Below, piece after piece: positions 47,381 to 57,277 of a stretch of 64,000 nucleotides of DNA (positions are counted from its first letter, which is position 1; every line of letters starts with the position of its first letter). This DNA comes from Jiella pelagia. GTDB taxonomy: Bacteria; Pseudomonadota; Alphaproteobacteria; Rhizobiales; Rhizobiaceae. A model generated the notes under the pieces. The model did no database searches. It was not told the origin of the DNA and saw nothing but the letters and a program-made list of their open reading frames with translations. The translations under genes and the position numbers were made by a program. The stretch covers positions 3,452,001 through 3,516,000 of the forward strand of contig NZ_CP114029.1 in assembly GCF_026898155.1 (NCBI RefSeq). The letters are read 5' to 3'.

Positions 47381-48447
47381 GCAGTCGCCGGCTGGTGTTT
47401 GCCATTCCCGGCGACATCGAGACGCCGAGCGGCGGCTATGGATACGACCGGCGGTTGATCGCCGAACTCCGCCGGCTCGGCCGCGAGGTCGAGCATCTTC
47501 GCCTGCCGGATGGATTCCCGCGGCCTGCCCCGGACGACCTCGAAGCGACGGAGGCAGCCTTCGCCCGGATCGCCGACGGAAGTCTGGTCCTCGTCGACGG
47601 ACTTGCCTTCGGATCGATGCCGCAGATCGCCGAGAAGGAGGCGAAGCGGTTGCGGATTGCCGCTCTCGTCCATCATCCGTTGTTTCTCGAGACCGGGCTC
47701 GACGCTGCGAGCCGGGATCGTCTTCAGGCCAGCGAGCGTCAGGCGCTGAGCTTCGCGGCGGCGGTGATCGTGACCAGCCCGGCGACGGCCGAGGCGGTGA
47801 AGTCGGCATTCGCGGTTCCCGGCGAGCGGCTCGCCGTCGCGGTTCCCGGGACGGACAAGCCGGGCCGTAAGCCAGGCGGGGCCGATGCGCATCCGGAAAA
47901 GCCGCCGACAATCCTGTCGATCGGCACGCTCATTCCCCGCAAGGATCATGCAACGCTGGTCGCCGCTCTCGCAAAGGTTGCCGATCTTCCATGGCGATGC
48001 CGCATTGTCGGCAGCAAGACCGCCGATCGGGAAACTGCACAGGCGCTGGGCCGGCAGGTCGCCGCCCTTGGGCTTTCGGAGCGGATCGATCTCACGGGCG
48101 CAATGGCCGACGTCGCCGGCGAATACCCCGATGCCGATCTCTTCGTGCTCGCCAGTCGCTACGAGGGCTATGGCATGGTCTTCGCCGAGGCCTTGGCCAA
48201 TGGGCTGCCGATCGTCTTCTGCGCTCAGGGCGCGCCGCGGGATCTGATCCCGCGCGACGCGGGGAGGCGGTTCGAGCCGGGCGACGTCGCCGAGCTTGCC
48301 GCTGCATTGCGCGCACTCCTCGTCGACGGGGAGATGCGTGGACGTGCAGCGGGGGCGGCCTTGGCGGCGGGCGAGGCCTTGCCCGGCTGGGACGAAACCG
48401 CGCGGATCGTCGCCGGCGTGCTTTCGCGCCTGGATGTGCCCCAATGA
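47377..48447 (+). CDS. Glycosyltransferase family 4
   Basis: 356-residue GT-B enzyme; GTG start overlapping the preceding stop. Acceptor-side N-terminus FAIPGDIETPSGGYGYDRRL and donor-site C-terminal region ANDLFVLASRYEGYGMVF-like (PDADLFVLASRYEGYGMVF, EALANGLPIVF). It is in the middle of the pterin-like unit and overlaps the methyltransferase gene by four bases. A sugar transfer onto a pterin-like acceptor would fit but is unproven. Confidence 0.85.
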   Translation: MSSRRLVFAIPGDIETPSGGYGYDRRLIAELRRLGREVEHLRLPDGFPRPAPDDLEATEAAFARIADGSLVLVDGLAFGSMPQIAEKEAKRLRIAALVHHPLFLETGLDAASRDRLQASERQALSFAAAVIVTSPATAEAVKSAFAVPGERLAVAVPGTDKPGRKPGGADAHPEKPPTILSIGTLIPRKDHATLVAALAKVADLPWRCRIVGSKTADRETAQALGRQVAALGLSERIDLTGAMADVAGEYPDADLFVLASRYEGYGMVFAEALANGLPIVFCAQGAPRDLIPRDAGRRFEPGDVAELAAALRALLVDGEMRGRAAGAALAAGEALPGWDETARIVAGVLSRLDVPQ

Positions 48448-49266
48448 GCGGCTTTCAATCTTCCTGGCTCGCCTTGCGAGAGCCTGTCGACCTTCGCGCC
48501 CGCGATGGCGGCTTGATGCGCAAGGCTGCCGAATGGCTCGCCGTGTCGGGCGCCGCGCCCCTCGTCGCCGACCTCGGCTGCGGCACCGGCGCGACGCTGG
48601 GCGCGATGGAACCCGCCTTGCGCGACGCCGGCTGCAACCCGCGCTGGCGCCTGATCGACAACGACCCGGCGCTTCTCGCCCTTGCCGCGGAACGGGCGGC
48701 GCGTTTGGGTGTCGACGCCGAGACGCGTTGCCTGGATCTCTCCGATGCCGGGATGATTCCAACCGGCGGCGCCGCGCTGGTGACGGCGTCGGCACTCTTC
48801 GACCTTGCCGCGGAAGATTTCGTCGCAACGCTTGCCGAAGCGCTCGCGGGGGCGAAAGCCGCCCTCTACGCGACGCTGAACTACGACGGTTCGACGAGCT
48901 TCAGCCCTTCCCATCCGCTCGACGGCATCGTCGTCGCCGGGTTCAATCGGCATCAGCTGCGGCCGAAGGGCCTTGGCCGTGGCGCCTCGCTCGGTCCGGC
49001 CGCTGCCCGCCGCCTGGCCACAGCGATGAAGGCGCTGGGTTACGACGTCGAACTCGCCGACAGCCCGTGGGAGGTCGAACCGGAGGACCAGAAGCTCGCG
49101 GCCGAACATATCGCCGGGATGGCGGATGCGGTCGGCGAACTCGGTGTCCTCGATCCGGCGGAGGCTCGACGGCTGGCGAACATTTCGGCTCGAACGCGCC
49201 GGCAAGGGGCGGGCGACGGTGGGCCACCTCGATCTCCTGGCGATTCCCGGGTCGGACCGAGCCTGA
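48444..49266 (+). CDS. Class I SAM-dependent methyltransferase (frame interrupted)
   Basis: Rossmann-fold methyltransferase with motif I VADLGCGTGATLGAM and an acidic post-I segment WRLIDNDPALLALA. The frame breaks at GAGGCTC (49161-49167). Ignoring one G gives LDPAELDGWRTFRLERAG, then ATVGHLDLLAIPGS, and about 273 residues. It overlaps the glycosyltransferase gene by four bases and ends the unit. Confidence 0.8.
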
Positions 49267-49376
49267 CCCGAAGCCTCATCCGAAGTCCGAGGATCCGATC
49301 TGGATGGAGACGGTCCAGTCCGTCAGTCCTTACGCGGGCCTGATGCGCTATTCGATGCTATCGATCCGACAGCGGA

Positions 49377-49919
49377 TCAGAGCATGCGGTGCAAGGTCGC
49401 GTCGCGGCGGATGAGGTGGTGGTTCAGGACGCCGGCGAAGTGCAGGCAGAACAGGACAAGGATCGACCAGCCGAGAAAGACGTGGACGCTCATCAGGCTC
49501 GGCGCGAGGTCGGACTTGCCGATCGGGCTCCACACGGTGACGAGGCCGAACCAGTCGAGCGGGAAGCCGAAGGCGTTGGTCGCCAGGAAGCCGAAGATCG
49601 GCTGAAGGATGAGGGCGGCGTAGAGCAGCCAATGGACGAGATTGGCGACGCGCTTCTGCATAAGCGGCATCTCCACCTCCGGCGGCGGCGGAACGATCAG
49701 TCGCACGGCAAGCCGCGCCAGCATCAGCCAGAGGATCACGAAGCCGAAGGATTCGTGCACGAGATAGAAGCCCATCTTCGCCTCGTCCTTGACGAAGTGG
49801 ATGACGAAGCCGACGGGCCAGACGATGAGAACGAGGAGCGCCACGAGCCAGTGCAGCGCGCGGGCCACGGGCCGGTAGCGGGGAACCGCGACGATCCGGG
49901 GTTCGGCAAGGCTCGACAT
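49377..49919 (-). CDS. Cytochrome b561
   Basis: 180-residue membrane protein of the CybB/b561 family: four hydrophobic helices, each bearing or flanked by candidate haem His residues (ALHWLVALLVLIV, LVHESFGFVILWLM, LVHWLLYAALIL, MSVHVFLGWSILV). It would pass electrons between the quinone pool and periplasmic acceptors. It converges on the methyltransferase gene and is 113 bases from the modC end. Confidence 0.88.
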   Translation of the reverse strand: MSSLAEPRIVAVPRYRPVARALHWLVALLVLIVWPVGFVIHFVKDEAKMGFYLVHESFGFVILWLMLARLAVRLIVPPPPEVEMPLMQKRVANLVHWLLYAALILQPIFGFLATNAFGFPLDWFGLVTVWSPIGKSDLAPSLMSVHVFLGWSILVLFCLHFAGVLNHHLIRRDATLHRML

Positions 49920-50032
49920 TGAGATCTCTCCATCCAGGCGTCATGCCTGCCAATACCGGCAATTGCGGCAAAGGCAAAGTCCGATCGCCTCGCGAGGAAA
50001 ATGCCTCGGCGAGCGGCCCGCAGTAACGGGCC

Positions 50033-51157
50033 TCAGCGCAAACGCGGCATCGGCGATGTCGCGAGGGACACGGACTTGATCTGCGCGTGCAGCCGGTCGC
50101 CGGGGGCGAGCTGCAGGCGCGCGGCGGACCGGCGCGTCACCTTTGCCATGAAGGTCAGATCCGGTGCCCCGTCAAGCGCGAGAAGGATGGCGAGATCGGC
50201 GCGCCCGCCCGGCTCGATGGCGAGGATCTCGACGCGCAGGATATTGAGGATGGTCGATGCGGCGAGCGGCGCCCGAGCGAGGCTGACGTCGCTGGCGACG
50301 ATCCTCAGGCGCCGATTGAGGCCGATTTCCTCCGGTCCGCTGCCGTCGACGAAGACCCGTTGCCCGCCAAGATCGAGTTCGGCGAGCCCGTCTTCCTCCG
50401 AAAAACCCGTTACCCGGGCGGGCAGAACGGCGGCTGCGCGTGGATCCCGAACGAGGCCAAGTCCGAGATCGGTCAAGGCGGCGTTGAGCGGGCCGCTCGC
50501 CTGAACGCGCCCTTCGGCGACGACGACGATCCGGTCGGCCAGGCGTTCGATCTCTGCAAGGTCATGGCTGACATAGAGGATCGGCAGGTCGAGGCCGGCC
50601 GCAAGCTGCTCGATGAAGGGGAGGATCTCGTCCTTCGCCCGATGATCGAGGCCGGACAGCGGCTCGTCCATCAGGAGCAGCCGGGGCCGCGACAGGATCG
50701 CCCGGCCGATCGCCACACGCTGACGTTCACCGCCCGAAAGATCGCCGATGGCACGAGGCATCAGCCTTTCAAGTGACAGGAGATCGATCACCTCCCGCCG
50801 CATGGCGGCGTCGACGCCGCCGGGGCTTCGACGCGCGCCGTAGATGAGGTTGCCGTCGACCGAAAGATGCGAAAACAGGCTCGCCTCCTGGAAGACGTAG
50901 CCGAGGGGGCGGCGGTGGGTGGGCAGGAAGAGCGCTCCATCCTGCCAAGTCTCGCCGGCGACGCGGACCCGGCCTTCAAGGCGGGTGAGGCCGGCGATCG
51001 CCCGCAGGATCGAGGTCTTGCCAGACCCTGACCGGCCGAAAAGCGCGGTGACGCCGCGGGCGGGCGCGGTGAAGGCGGCCTCAATGGCAAAGCTGCCGCG
51101 CCGCCCGACAAGGGCGACATCGAGACCGACCGGCGAAGGGCCCGTCTCGCCGATCAC
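50033..51157 (-). CDS. modC: Molybdate ABC transporter ATP-binding protein
   Basis: 374 residues. ATPase domain: Walker [13 protein letters not shown], signature [16 protein letters not shown], Walker [13 protein letters not shown], His switch in [12 protein letters not shown]-terminal molybdate-binding (MOBE/TOBE) domain runs from about residue 290, as usual for ModC. It overlaps modB by four bases and is last in the mod operon. Confidence 0.93.
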   Translation of the reverse strand: MIGETGPSPVGLDVALVGRRGSFAIEAAFTAPARGVTALFGRSGSGKTSILRAIAGLTRLEGRVRVAGETWQDGALFLPTHRRPLGYVFQEASLFSHLSVDGNLIYGARRSPGGVDAAMRREVIDLLSLERLMPRAIGDLSGGERQRVAIGRAILSRPRLLLMDEPLSGLDHRAKDEILPFIEQLAAGLDLPILYVSHDLAEIERLADRIVVVAEGRVQASGPLNAALTDLGLGLVRDPRAAAVLPARVTGFSEEDGLAELDLGGQRVFVDGSGPEEIGLNRRLRIVASDVSLARAPLAASTILNILRVEILAIEPGGRADLAILLALDGAPDLTFMAKVTRRSAARLQLAPGDRLHAQIKSVSLATSPMPRLR

Positions 51158-51826
51158 GGGCGGATCTCGCCGATCCGGCGGCCGATCCGCGACATCGCCA
51201 GGATGACCAGGAATGAGAAGATCAGCATGCCGCCGGCGACGATATGGGCATCGGCAAAACGCAACTGCTCGACATAGTCGAAGATGGCGATGGAAAGCAC
51301 GCGTGTCTCGCCGGGAATGTTGCCGCCGATCATCAGGACAACGCCGAATTCGCCGATCGTATGGGCAAAGCCGAGCACCGTGCCGGTGAGAAAGCCGGAG
51401 CGGGCCAGCGGGACGGCGACGGTGAAGAAGCGGTCGAGCGGCGAGGACCGCAGCGTCGCGGCGACTTCCATGGGTCGATCGCCGACCGCCTCAAAGGCAT
51501 TGCGAATCGGCTGGACGACGAAGGGCAGAGAATAAACGACGGAGCCGATCACCAGGCCCGGGAAGGAGAAGGCGAGGGATCTGAGGCCAAACATGCCGCC
51601 GAGCCCGGAAGGGCCGAGAGCGATCAAGAGATAGAAGCCGAGCACGGTCGGTGGCATGACCAGCGGCAGGGCGACGAGAGTTCCGATCACGTCGGAGACG
51701 AGGGAGCGGGAGCGGGCGAGCCACCAGGCGAGGGGCGTTCCAAGGACGAGAAGCACGAGCGTCGTAACGGTCGCGAGGCTCCACGGTCAGCGTCAACGCG
51801 GAGAAGATGTCGCCCGTGTCGATCAT
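51154..51826 (-). CDS. modB: Molybdate ABC transporter permease (frame interrupted)
   Basis: ModB-type permease of about 223 residues with the EAA loop [20 protein letters not shown] and the typical [19 protein letters not shown]. The frame breaks at GAGGCTC on the plus strand (51775-51781); ignoring the extra base gives [19 protein letters not shown], with the start [11 protein letters not shown] at 51826. An earlier in-frame ATG at 51844 overlaps modA more. Confidence 0.9.
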
Positions 51827-51836
51827 CGAGGCCGTT

Positions 51837-52588
51837 TCATCCACCGCTCGCGTAGCCGTATTTCTCGATGATCTTGGCGGCTTCCGGGCCCTTCAGGAAG
51901 ACGAGGAACGCCTTTGCCGTGTCGCTCGATTCGCCGGTCTTCAAGAGCACCGCGTCCTGGCGGATTGGTGCATGGTACTCGGCGGGAACGATCCAGCGGG
52001 AGCCGCCGTCGGTCGTTGCGGTCTGCGACAATGCCACCAAGCCGAGGCTCGGCATTGCCTGTCGCAACGAACTGGAAGGTCTGGGCGATGCTGTTGCCCT
52101 GCACGACGCGGCTGGCGAGATCGTCGTAGACGCCGAGCTTCTGCATGGTCTCGATGGCGGCCGCGCCATAAGGCGCGGTCTTCGGATTGGCGATGGCGAT
52201 CTTGTCGAAGCGGGCCGCCTTCAGCGTACGGGGCCCCGTGACGAGACCGGGATCGGCGCTGTAGAGAACCAGCGTGCCGATCGCATAGGTGAAGACGCTG
52301 CCCTCTACGGCCAGACCCTCGCCGACAGCGCGGCTCGGCCGCTCGTCGTCCGCCGCCAGCAGCACCTCGTAGGGTGCGCCCTGGCCGATCTGGGCGTAGA
52401 GCGAACCGGTCGAGCCGAAGCTGAGGCTCGGCGGTATCGCCGGTCTTCTCGGCAAAGGCCTCGGCGATTTCCTTGGCCGGTTCGGTGAAGTTGGCCGCAA
52501 CCGCCACGATTGTCGTCGCGGCCATTGCAGGGCCGGTGCCGGTGACGAGCGCAACGGCAAGACCAAGGAGCGAAATGGGATGGTTCAC
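51837..52588 (-). CDS. modA: Molybdate-binding periplasmic protein (two frame interruptions)
   Basis: ModA with signal peptide (SLLGLAVALVTGTGPAMA) and mature start ATTIVAVAANFTEPAKEIAE. Two breaks, at GAGGCTC on the plus strand, 52433-52439 and 52044-52050. Ignoring both gives GDTAELSFGSTGSLYAQI and GNAELGLVALSQT, and about 249 residues, standard for ModA. GTG start 52588 lies 10 bases from the Mo-box. Confidence 0.92.
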
Positions 52589-52598
52589 GGCCAATCTC

Positions 52599-52622
52599 CG
52601 ATATGTTTCATAGAACATATCG
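52599..52622 (-). promoter_or_regulatory. Mo-box (ModE operator)
   Basis: Perfect 9-bp inverted repeat CGATATGTT/AACATATCG around a 6-base spacer (TCATAG), immediately upstream of modA and downstream of modE. It closely resembles known ModE sites (CGNTATAT-N6-ATATNNCG). Molybdate-bound ModE would repress modABC here. The site is seen directly; binding is inferred. Confidence 0.8.
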
Positions 52623-52650
52623 CTTCTTCCTAGCGGTCAAGTGCGGGCCA

Positions 52651-53061
52651 TCAGGTTTTGTCGTCGTCGCGGGGAAGGGACGGGCCCGTATCGGTCTCGC
52701 CGCCTGCATCCGGCGTGGTGATGAGCAGTGCCCGCAGCGCCGCGATCTCGCCGGCGACGGCGGCCTCGGTGCACTCTTCCACGCGCCGGTAGCTCGCCAA
52801 GACGGCCGCTCCGGCCGGCGTCAGACAGGCACCGCCGCCGCTGCTGCCACCTCGCGCGGACATGACGAGCGGTTCACGGAAGCTGTGGTTCATCTCTTCG
52901 ACGAGGCCCCAGGCGCGCTTGTAGCTCATCTTGAGGCTGCGGCCTGCCGCAGCGATAGAGCCCGTCTCGGCAATGGTCTCGAGCAGCCGCGCCTTGCCAG
53001 GACCGATGCTGCAGTCGGTGCTGAGGCGCAGCCGCAGATGGGCGACAGCCGGACCGTTCAT
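52651..53061 (-). CDS. modE: Molybdate-responsive regulator, ModE N-terminal domain only
   Basis: 136-residue protein with the LysR-like winged HTH of ModE (LLETIAETGSIAAAGRSLKM, SYKRAWGLVEEMNHSF). The two molybdate-binding domains of full-length ModE (about 260 residues in E. coli) are absent, so it is the short type found in several alphaproteobacteria. Transcribed towards modABC, with the Mo-box in between. It overlaps the ribokinase gene by four bases. Confidence 0.85.
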   Translation of the reverse strand: MNGPAVAHLRLRLSTDCSIGPGKARLLETIAETGSIAAAGRSLKMSYKRAWGLVEEMNHSFREPLVMSARGGSSGGGACLTPAGAAVLASYRRVEECTEAAVAGEIAALRALLITTPDAGGETDTGPSLPRDDDKT

Positions 53062-54005
53062 GGGTTCGCCAATGCCGCGTCGATCTCGGCTGCGGACGGC
53101 ATGGCCGTCTGCGCCCCGATCTTCCGGCAGGCGAGAGAGGCCGCGACTGCGGCGCGGCGCGCGGCTGCCTCGATCGACAGGTCGCCGGCGAGGCCGCTCG
53201 CGAACACCCCGACGAAGGTGTCGCCGGCCCCGGTCGTGTCGACGACGGCAATCGGCAGGGCGGGCACGTGCGTCGTTCCGCGGCCGTCGGCGATCAAGAC
53301 GCCTTCGCCGCCGAGCGTCGCGATCACCGTGAGGCCGAACTGCCGCGCCAGGCGATCGGCTGTCTCCTGCGAGGTCCCGCCGCTGATCCCGGCCACTCTC
53401 GAAGCGGCCGCAAGCTCGCTCTCATTCACCACCAGGACATGGCTGACGGCAAGAATACTCGCCAACTCTTCTTGTGTCAGACCGGTGGGCACCGGCGCGA
53501 GGTTGACGACGACCCGGCCGCCGGCCGCCGCCATCCGCTCGGCCGCCGTTCGGCATTGTCCGAGCGGGATTTCCATCTGCAGGACGAGAACCGACGATTT
53601 GCGAAACAGCTGCGGGTCGATGGCGGCGGCATCGGCTTCGAGATTGGCGCCGCTGGCGACGGTGATGGCGTTCTCGCCCGCTTCGTCGATGGCGATGAAG
53701 GCGCAGCCGGTGCGCTCTTCGGCCGTGGCGAGACTGGCCGTGTCGATGCCCTCGTCATCGAGTTGACGCCGCGCGCCGCGACCAAGATCGTCGTCGCCGA
53801 CGGCACCGGCAAAGGCGACGGGCAGGGCCGAGCAGCGCTTGGCGGCAACGGCCTGATTTGCCCCCTTGCCGCCATAGAGCTGCTCGTAGCGCGCCGAAAG
53901 CACAGTCTCGCCCGGCCGGGCTATCGCAGCCACGCGGCAAACGAGATCGACGTTCACCGAGCCGAAAACGAAGACGACCGGTCGTTCGGTTGCTGTGCCA
54001 GTCAT
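53058..54005 (-). CDS. Ribokinase/PfkB-family sugar kinase
   Basis: About 315 residues. PfkB motif 1 YGGKGANQAVAAKRCSAL and motif 2 with the catalytic Asp, VVDTTGAGDTFVGVFASG, are clear; FGSVNVDLV is typical of ribokinase. Start MTGTATERP at 54005 chosen over 54023. It is transcriptionally ahead of modE and overlaps it, an unusual partner for molybdate genes. Confidence 0.88.
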   Translation of the reverse strand: MTGTATERPVVFVFGSVNVDLVCRVAAIARPGETVLSARYEQLYGGKGANQAVAAKRCSALPVAFAGAVGDDDLGRGARRQLDDEGIDTASLATAEERTGCAFIAIDEAGENAITVASGANLEADAAAIDPQLFRKSSVLVLQMEIPLGQCRTAAERMAAAGGRVVVNLAPVPTGLTQEELASILAVSHVLVVNESELAAASRVAGISGGTSQETADRLARQFGLTVIATLGGEGVLIADGRGTTHVPALPIAVVDTTGAGDTFVGVFASGLAGDLSIEAAARRAAVAASLACRKIGAQTAMPSAAEIDAALANP

Positions 54006-54023
54006 CGTCCGTGCCGTCCCCAT

Positions 54024-54562
54024 GCCGAACCCTCGAAACGACGTTTGTCCACGATTCCTCGGCCGGCCTCAAGAGGGCGCGCAAGGCTCGCACAGGCCGC
54101 ACGGCTTTCTGTTGATGGAGGGATCTCGATGATCGTCTTTCCCGGAGCCGATTGGTCTGTGCGGTTGCGGCAGGCAATATGAATAAACGTCTGGGTTATT
54201 ATGTAAGCATCCATGATGTTCTTGCTGGTTGCCCATGCGCGCCCAATCCAGCTTCAAACATCCCGCTGCACGATAAAGAATTGATTAGGAGCTTGCGGTT
54301 AGTTTGGCGTCGACAGTCGCGGATGCCGAGCATGCAAAGCACCGGGCAGTCATGGAATCGGGGACATTCAAACATCTTCCGAGCCGAAGCCGTCCATCGC
54401 TGCCCGATCTCGAAACGAGATGATCGTCGGCGCCGCGATCGGATGGCGCGTCGGCAGGGTCGATACCGTCGTCCTCGGCAAGTTCGGCGGATCGCCTTCA
54501 CGCAGCATGTCGTGAGGGTGAGCCCGACGGTGTGATGCAGGTCTTTTTGGGGCGCTAGCCAG
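54024..54562. other. Gene-free intergenic region, 539 bases
   Basis: Between ribokinase (minus) and the chemotaxis transducer (plus). The stretch 54170-54300 is markedly richer in A and T than its surroundings (for example AATATGAATAAACGTCTGGG). It must hold the che operon promoter. No tRNA, small RNA with clear structure, insertion sequence or consensus promoter was recognised. Short open frames on both strands lack any family resemblance. Confidence 0.45.
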
Positions 54563-56514
54563 ATGAGTTTTTCGATTACCCGTAAGTTGTGGGCGCTTAT
54601 CGCAGTGGCGGCTCTCGTCAGCGTCCTGGCGATGTCGTTGCAGCTCTACTCGCTGCACCAGACCATCTGGAAGGACCGAAAGGCGCTGATCGTCTCGCAG
54701 GTCGAGAGTGCGCTGTCGATGATGAGCGGCTTTCAGGCGCGGGTCGAAGCCGGTGAAATGTCGCTCCAGGAAGCCCAGGACCGCGTCCGTGAGGCGGCGC
54801 TGCCGATCCGCTTCGGCGAGAACGACTATCTCTTCATGATGGATGGCGACGGCAAGCGCGTGATGCATCCCGATCCGAAGCTGATGGGAACGGACGCCTT
54901 CACCTCGAAGGACCCGACCGGCCGCTATTACAACCGGGAAATGGTCGAGAACGCCCACAAGGGCGGCGGCTTCACCCCGTATTATCGCCCCCGCCTCCAG
55001 GGTTCCGACGAGTTGGCCCAGAAGCTCTCCTATGCGGAGGCTCTTTACGCCCTGGGACTGGACCGTTGCGACCGGACTTTATGTCGACGACCTCGACGCG
55101 GAGTTCATGAACGAAGTCTACAAGGCCCTGTTGTGGTTCGGCCTGCTCTTCGTCGCGCTGATCGCCTGTGCCTTGCCGCTCGCCCGTTCGATTTCCCGCC
55201 CGATCAACCAGATGACGGCGGCGATGCGGCGGCTGGCTTCCGGCGACCGGACGGTCGAAATTCCGGCGGTCGGCCGGAGCGACGAGATCGGCGAGATGGC
55301 CGGTGCCGTCCAGATCTTCAAGGAGCAGGCGATGGCGCGCGAGCGCCTCGAGCAGGAAGCCGAGTCTGCGCGGGTATCTGAGGCGGCTGCCAAGCAGCGC
55401 CAGGCCGATCTCGAACATGCCAAGGCCGAGGATCTGCGCAGCTTCATGGGGGTCGTCGATGCGAGCTTCGACCGTCTTTCGTCCGGTGACCTGACGGTGC
55501 GGATGAGCGGTGCGGTGGCGCCGGAATTCGAGCCGATCAAGGCGAAGTTCAACGCGTCGGTGGAAGAGCCTCGAAGAGGCCATCGGCCGGGTCGTGGGCA
55601 CCGTCGGAACGATCCGCACGGGGCTATCCGAGATCACCGTCGCCTCCAACGATCTCGCCCAGCGCACCGAGCAGCAGGCGGCCAATCTCGAGGAGACGGT
55701 CGCTGCGCTCAGCCAGGTTTCGAGCGCCGTCAACCAGACTGCCGACGGAGCGAGCGAGGCTCGCCAGAGCGCCGAATCCGCCCGCAGGAAGGCCGAGCGC
55801 GGTGGCGAGATCGTCGCGGAGGCTGTGTCTGCGATGAACGCCATCGAAGGATCGTCGCAGAAGATCTCCCAGATCATCGGGGTGATCGACGAGATCGCCT
55901 TCCAGACCAACCTCCTCGCCCTGAATGCCGGCGTCGAGGCGGCCCGGGCGGGCGAGGCCGGCAAGGGCTTTGCGGTGGTCGCCCAAGAAGTGCGGGCGCT
56001 CGCCCAGCGCTCGGCTGAGGCGGCCAAGGAGATCAAGGGGCTGATCACCGCCTCTTCTGAACAGGTGGAGAAGGGCGTCGATCTGGTCTCGGCATCCGGC
56101 AGGTCGCTCGACGAGATCGTCGCCGAGGTCGCCGGCATGGCCGAGGTCGTCGCCAGGATCGCCGACAGTGCACGCGAACAGGCGACGAGCCTTCGTGAAG
56201 TGTCGGGCGCGGCCGACCAGATGGACAAGGTGACGCAGCAGAACGCGGCGATGGTCGAGCAGTCGACCGCCGCAGCCCAGACCCTGTCGACCGAGACGGA
56301 CGGACTCGCCGAAACGGTGTCGCGGTTCAAGACGACGACCGGCGCCAGGGGTGCCTCAGCGCCGGTCAAGACCTACGCCGCTTCGCCGAGGCCCGTGAGA
56401 CCTGCCGCCAAGGCGCCGGCACGCGCCGTCCCGCAGATGAAGACGACCGGAACGGGCAGTGCCGCTCGCGCCGTCAACGCCGACGCGTCGGCTCAAAGCT
56501 GGGAGGAATTCTAA
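54563..56514 (+). CDS. Methyl-accepting chemotaxis protein with Cache sensor (two frame interruptions)
   Basis: About 649 residues: TM1 at 10-30, a Cache-type periplasmic sensor ([19 protein letters not shown]), TM2 near 190-210, a HAMP domain ([20 protein letters not shown]), then the signalling coil with tip [20 protein letters not shown]. It ends SAQSWEEF, an xWxxF CheR/CheB tether. Breaks at GAGGCTC (55037-55043) and GAGCCTC (55566-55572); ignoring one base each gives [17 protein letters not shown] and [15 protein letters not shown]. It opens the che operon, equivalent to the transducer in rhizobial che clusters. Confidence 0.9.
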
Positions 56515-56828
56515 TGGCCCGCAAGTCGACCAAGACGACCTCTGCCGACGGTACGGTCTACGCCCTGCCGCAAGTGCTGGACCTCAAGGCGGCAACGCCC
56601 TTGGCTGAGAAGCTGATGTCCCTGCGTGGCCAGAACATCGTTCTCGACGCCTCCAAGGTCGAGCGTCTCGGCACCCAGTGTGTGCAGATCCTCATTGCTG
56701 CCGCTGCCACCTGGAAAGACGAGATGGCGGCCTTCAGCATCGCCGAACCATCCGATTCGTTCACCTCCGGCCTGCAGGTCCTGGGCCTGACGCCGCAAGC
56801 CATTCTCGAGAAGGAACTAGCCCAATGA
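56514..56828 (+). CDS. STAS-domain protein of the che operon
   Basis: 104-residue anti-sigma-antagonist-like (STAS) domain, with LPQVLDLKAATPLAEKL and the conserved loop VLDASKVERLGTQCVQIL. Equivalent in position to orf2 of rhizobial che1 operons. It overlaps its neighbours on both sides (one base with the transducer gene, four with cheY1). Role in chemotaxis unknown; it may bind the transducer or CheA. Confidence 0.85.
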   Translation: MARKSTKTTSADGTVYALPQVLDLKAATPLAEKLMSLRGQNIVLDASKVERLGTQCVQILIAAAATWKDEMAAFSIAEPSDSFTSGLQVLGLTPQAILEKELAQ

Positions 56829-57196
56829 AACGCACCATTCTCACCATCGACGACTCCCGCACCATGCGCGAGATGTTGAAGGTCACGCTGGCGTCGTCCG
56901 GTTTCACGGTCGTCCAGGCCGAGGATGGCCAGCACGGCATCGAAGTGCTCGAGGGCATGGACATCGAGCCGGACGTGATCATCACCGACATCAACATGCC
57001 CCGCAAGGACGGCTTCCAGTTCATCGAGGAAGTTCGCGCCGATGCCAGCCGCCGCGCCATTCCGATCCTCGTTCTGACGACCGAGAGCGACGCGGAGAAG
57101 AAGCAGCGCGCAAGGCTGGCCGGTGCGACGGGCTGGATCGTCAAGCCGTTCGATCCGACCAAACTGGTGGATGCGATCAACCGCGTCGCCGCCTGA
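56825..57196 (+). CDS. cheY: Chemotaxis response regulator CheY (first copy)
   Basis: 123-residue single-domain receiver. Acidic pair in LTIDDSRTMREML, phospho-acceptor Asp in VIITDINMPRKDGF, Thr in LVLTTESD and Lys in WIVKPFDP. Rhizobia use one CheY as a phosphate sink and the other to bind the motor; which role this copy has cannot be told from sequence. It overlaps the STAS gene by four bases and precedes cheA. Confidence 0.92.
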   Translation: MKRTILTIDDSRTMREMLKVTLASSGFTVVQAEDGQHGIEVLEGMDIEPDVIITDINMPRKDGFQFIEEVRADASRRAIPILVLTTESDAEKKQRARLAGATGWIVKPFDPTKLVDAINRVAA

Positions 57197-57277
57197 CGAC
57201 GACCGGTCGGCAGGCGCAGGGCTCGAGAAAACATGCCGGCTTCGACGCGCCGGATCGAGGGTGGAAAGAGATAGACC

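Noticed and set aside
54152..54535. Short frames on both strands in the 54.0-54.56 kb gap
   Set aside because: No ribosome site, signal or motif; overlapping in opposite directions.
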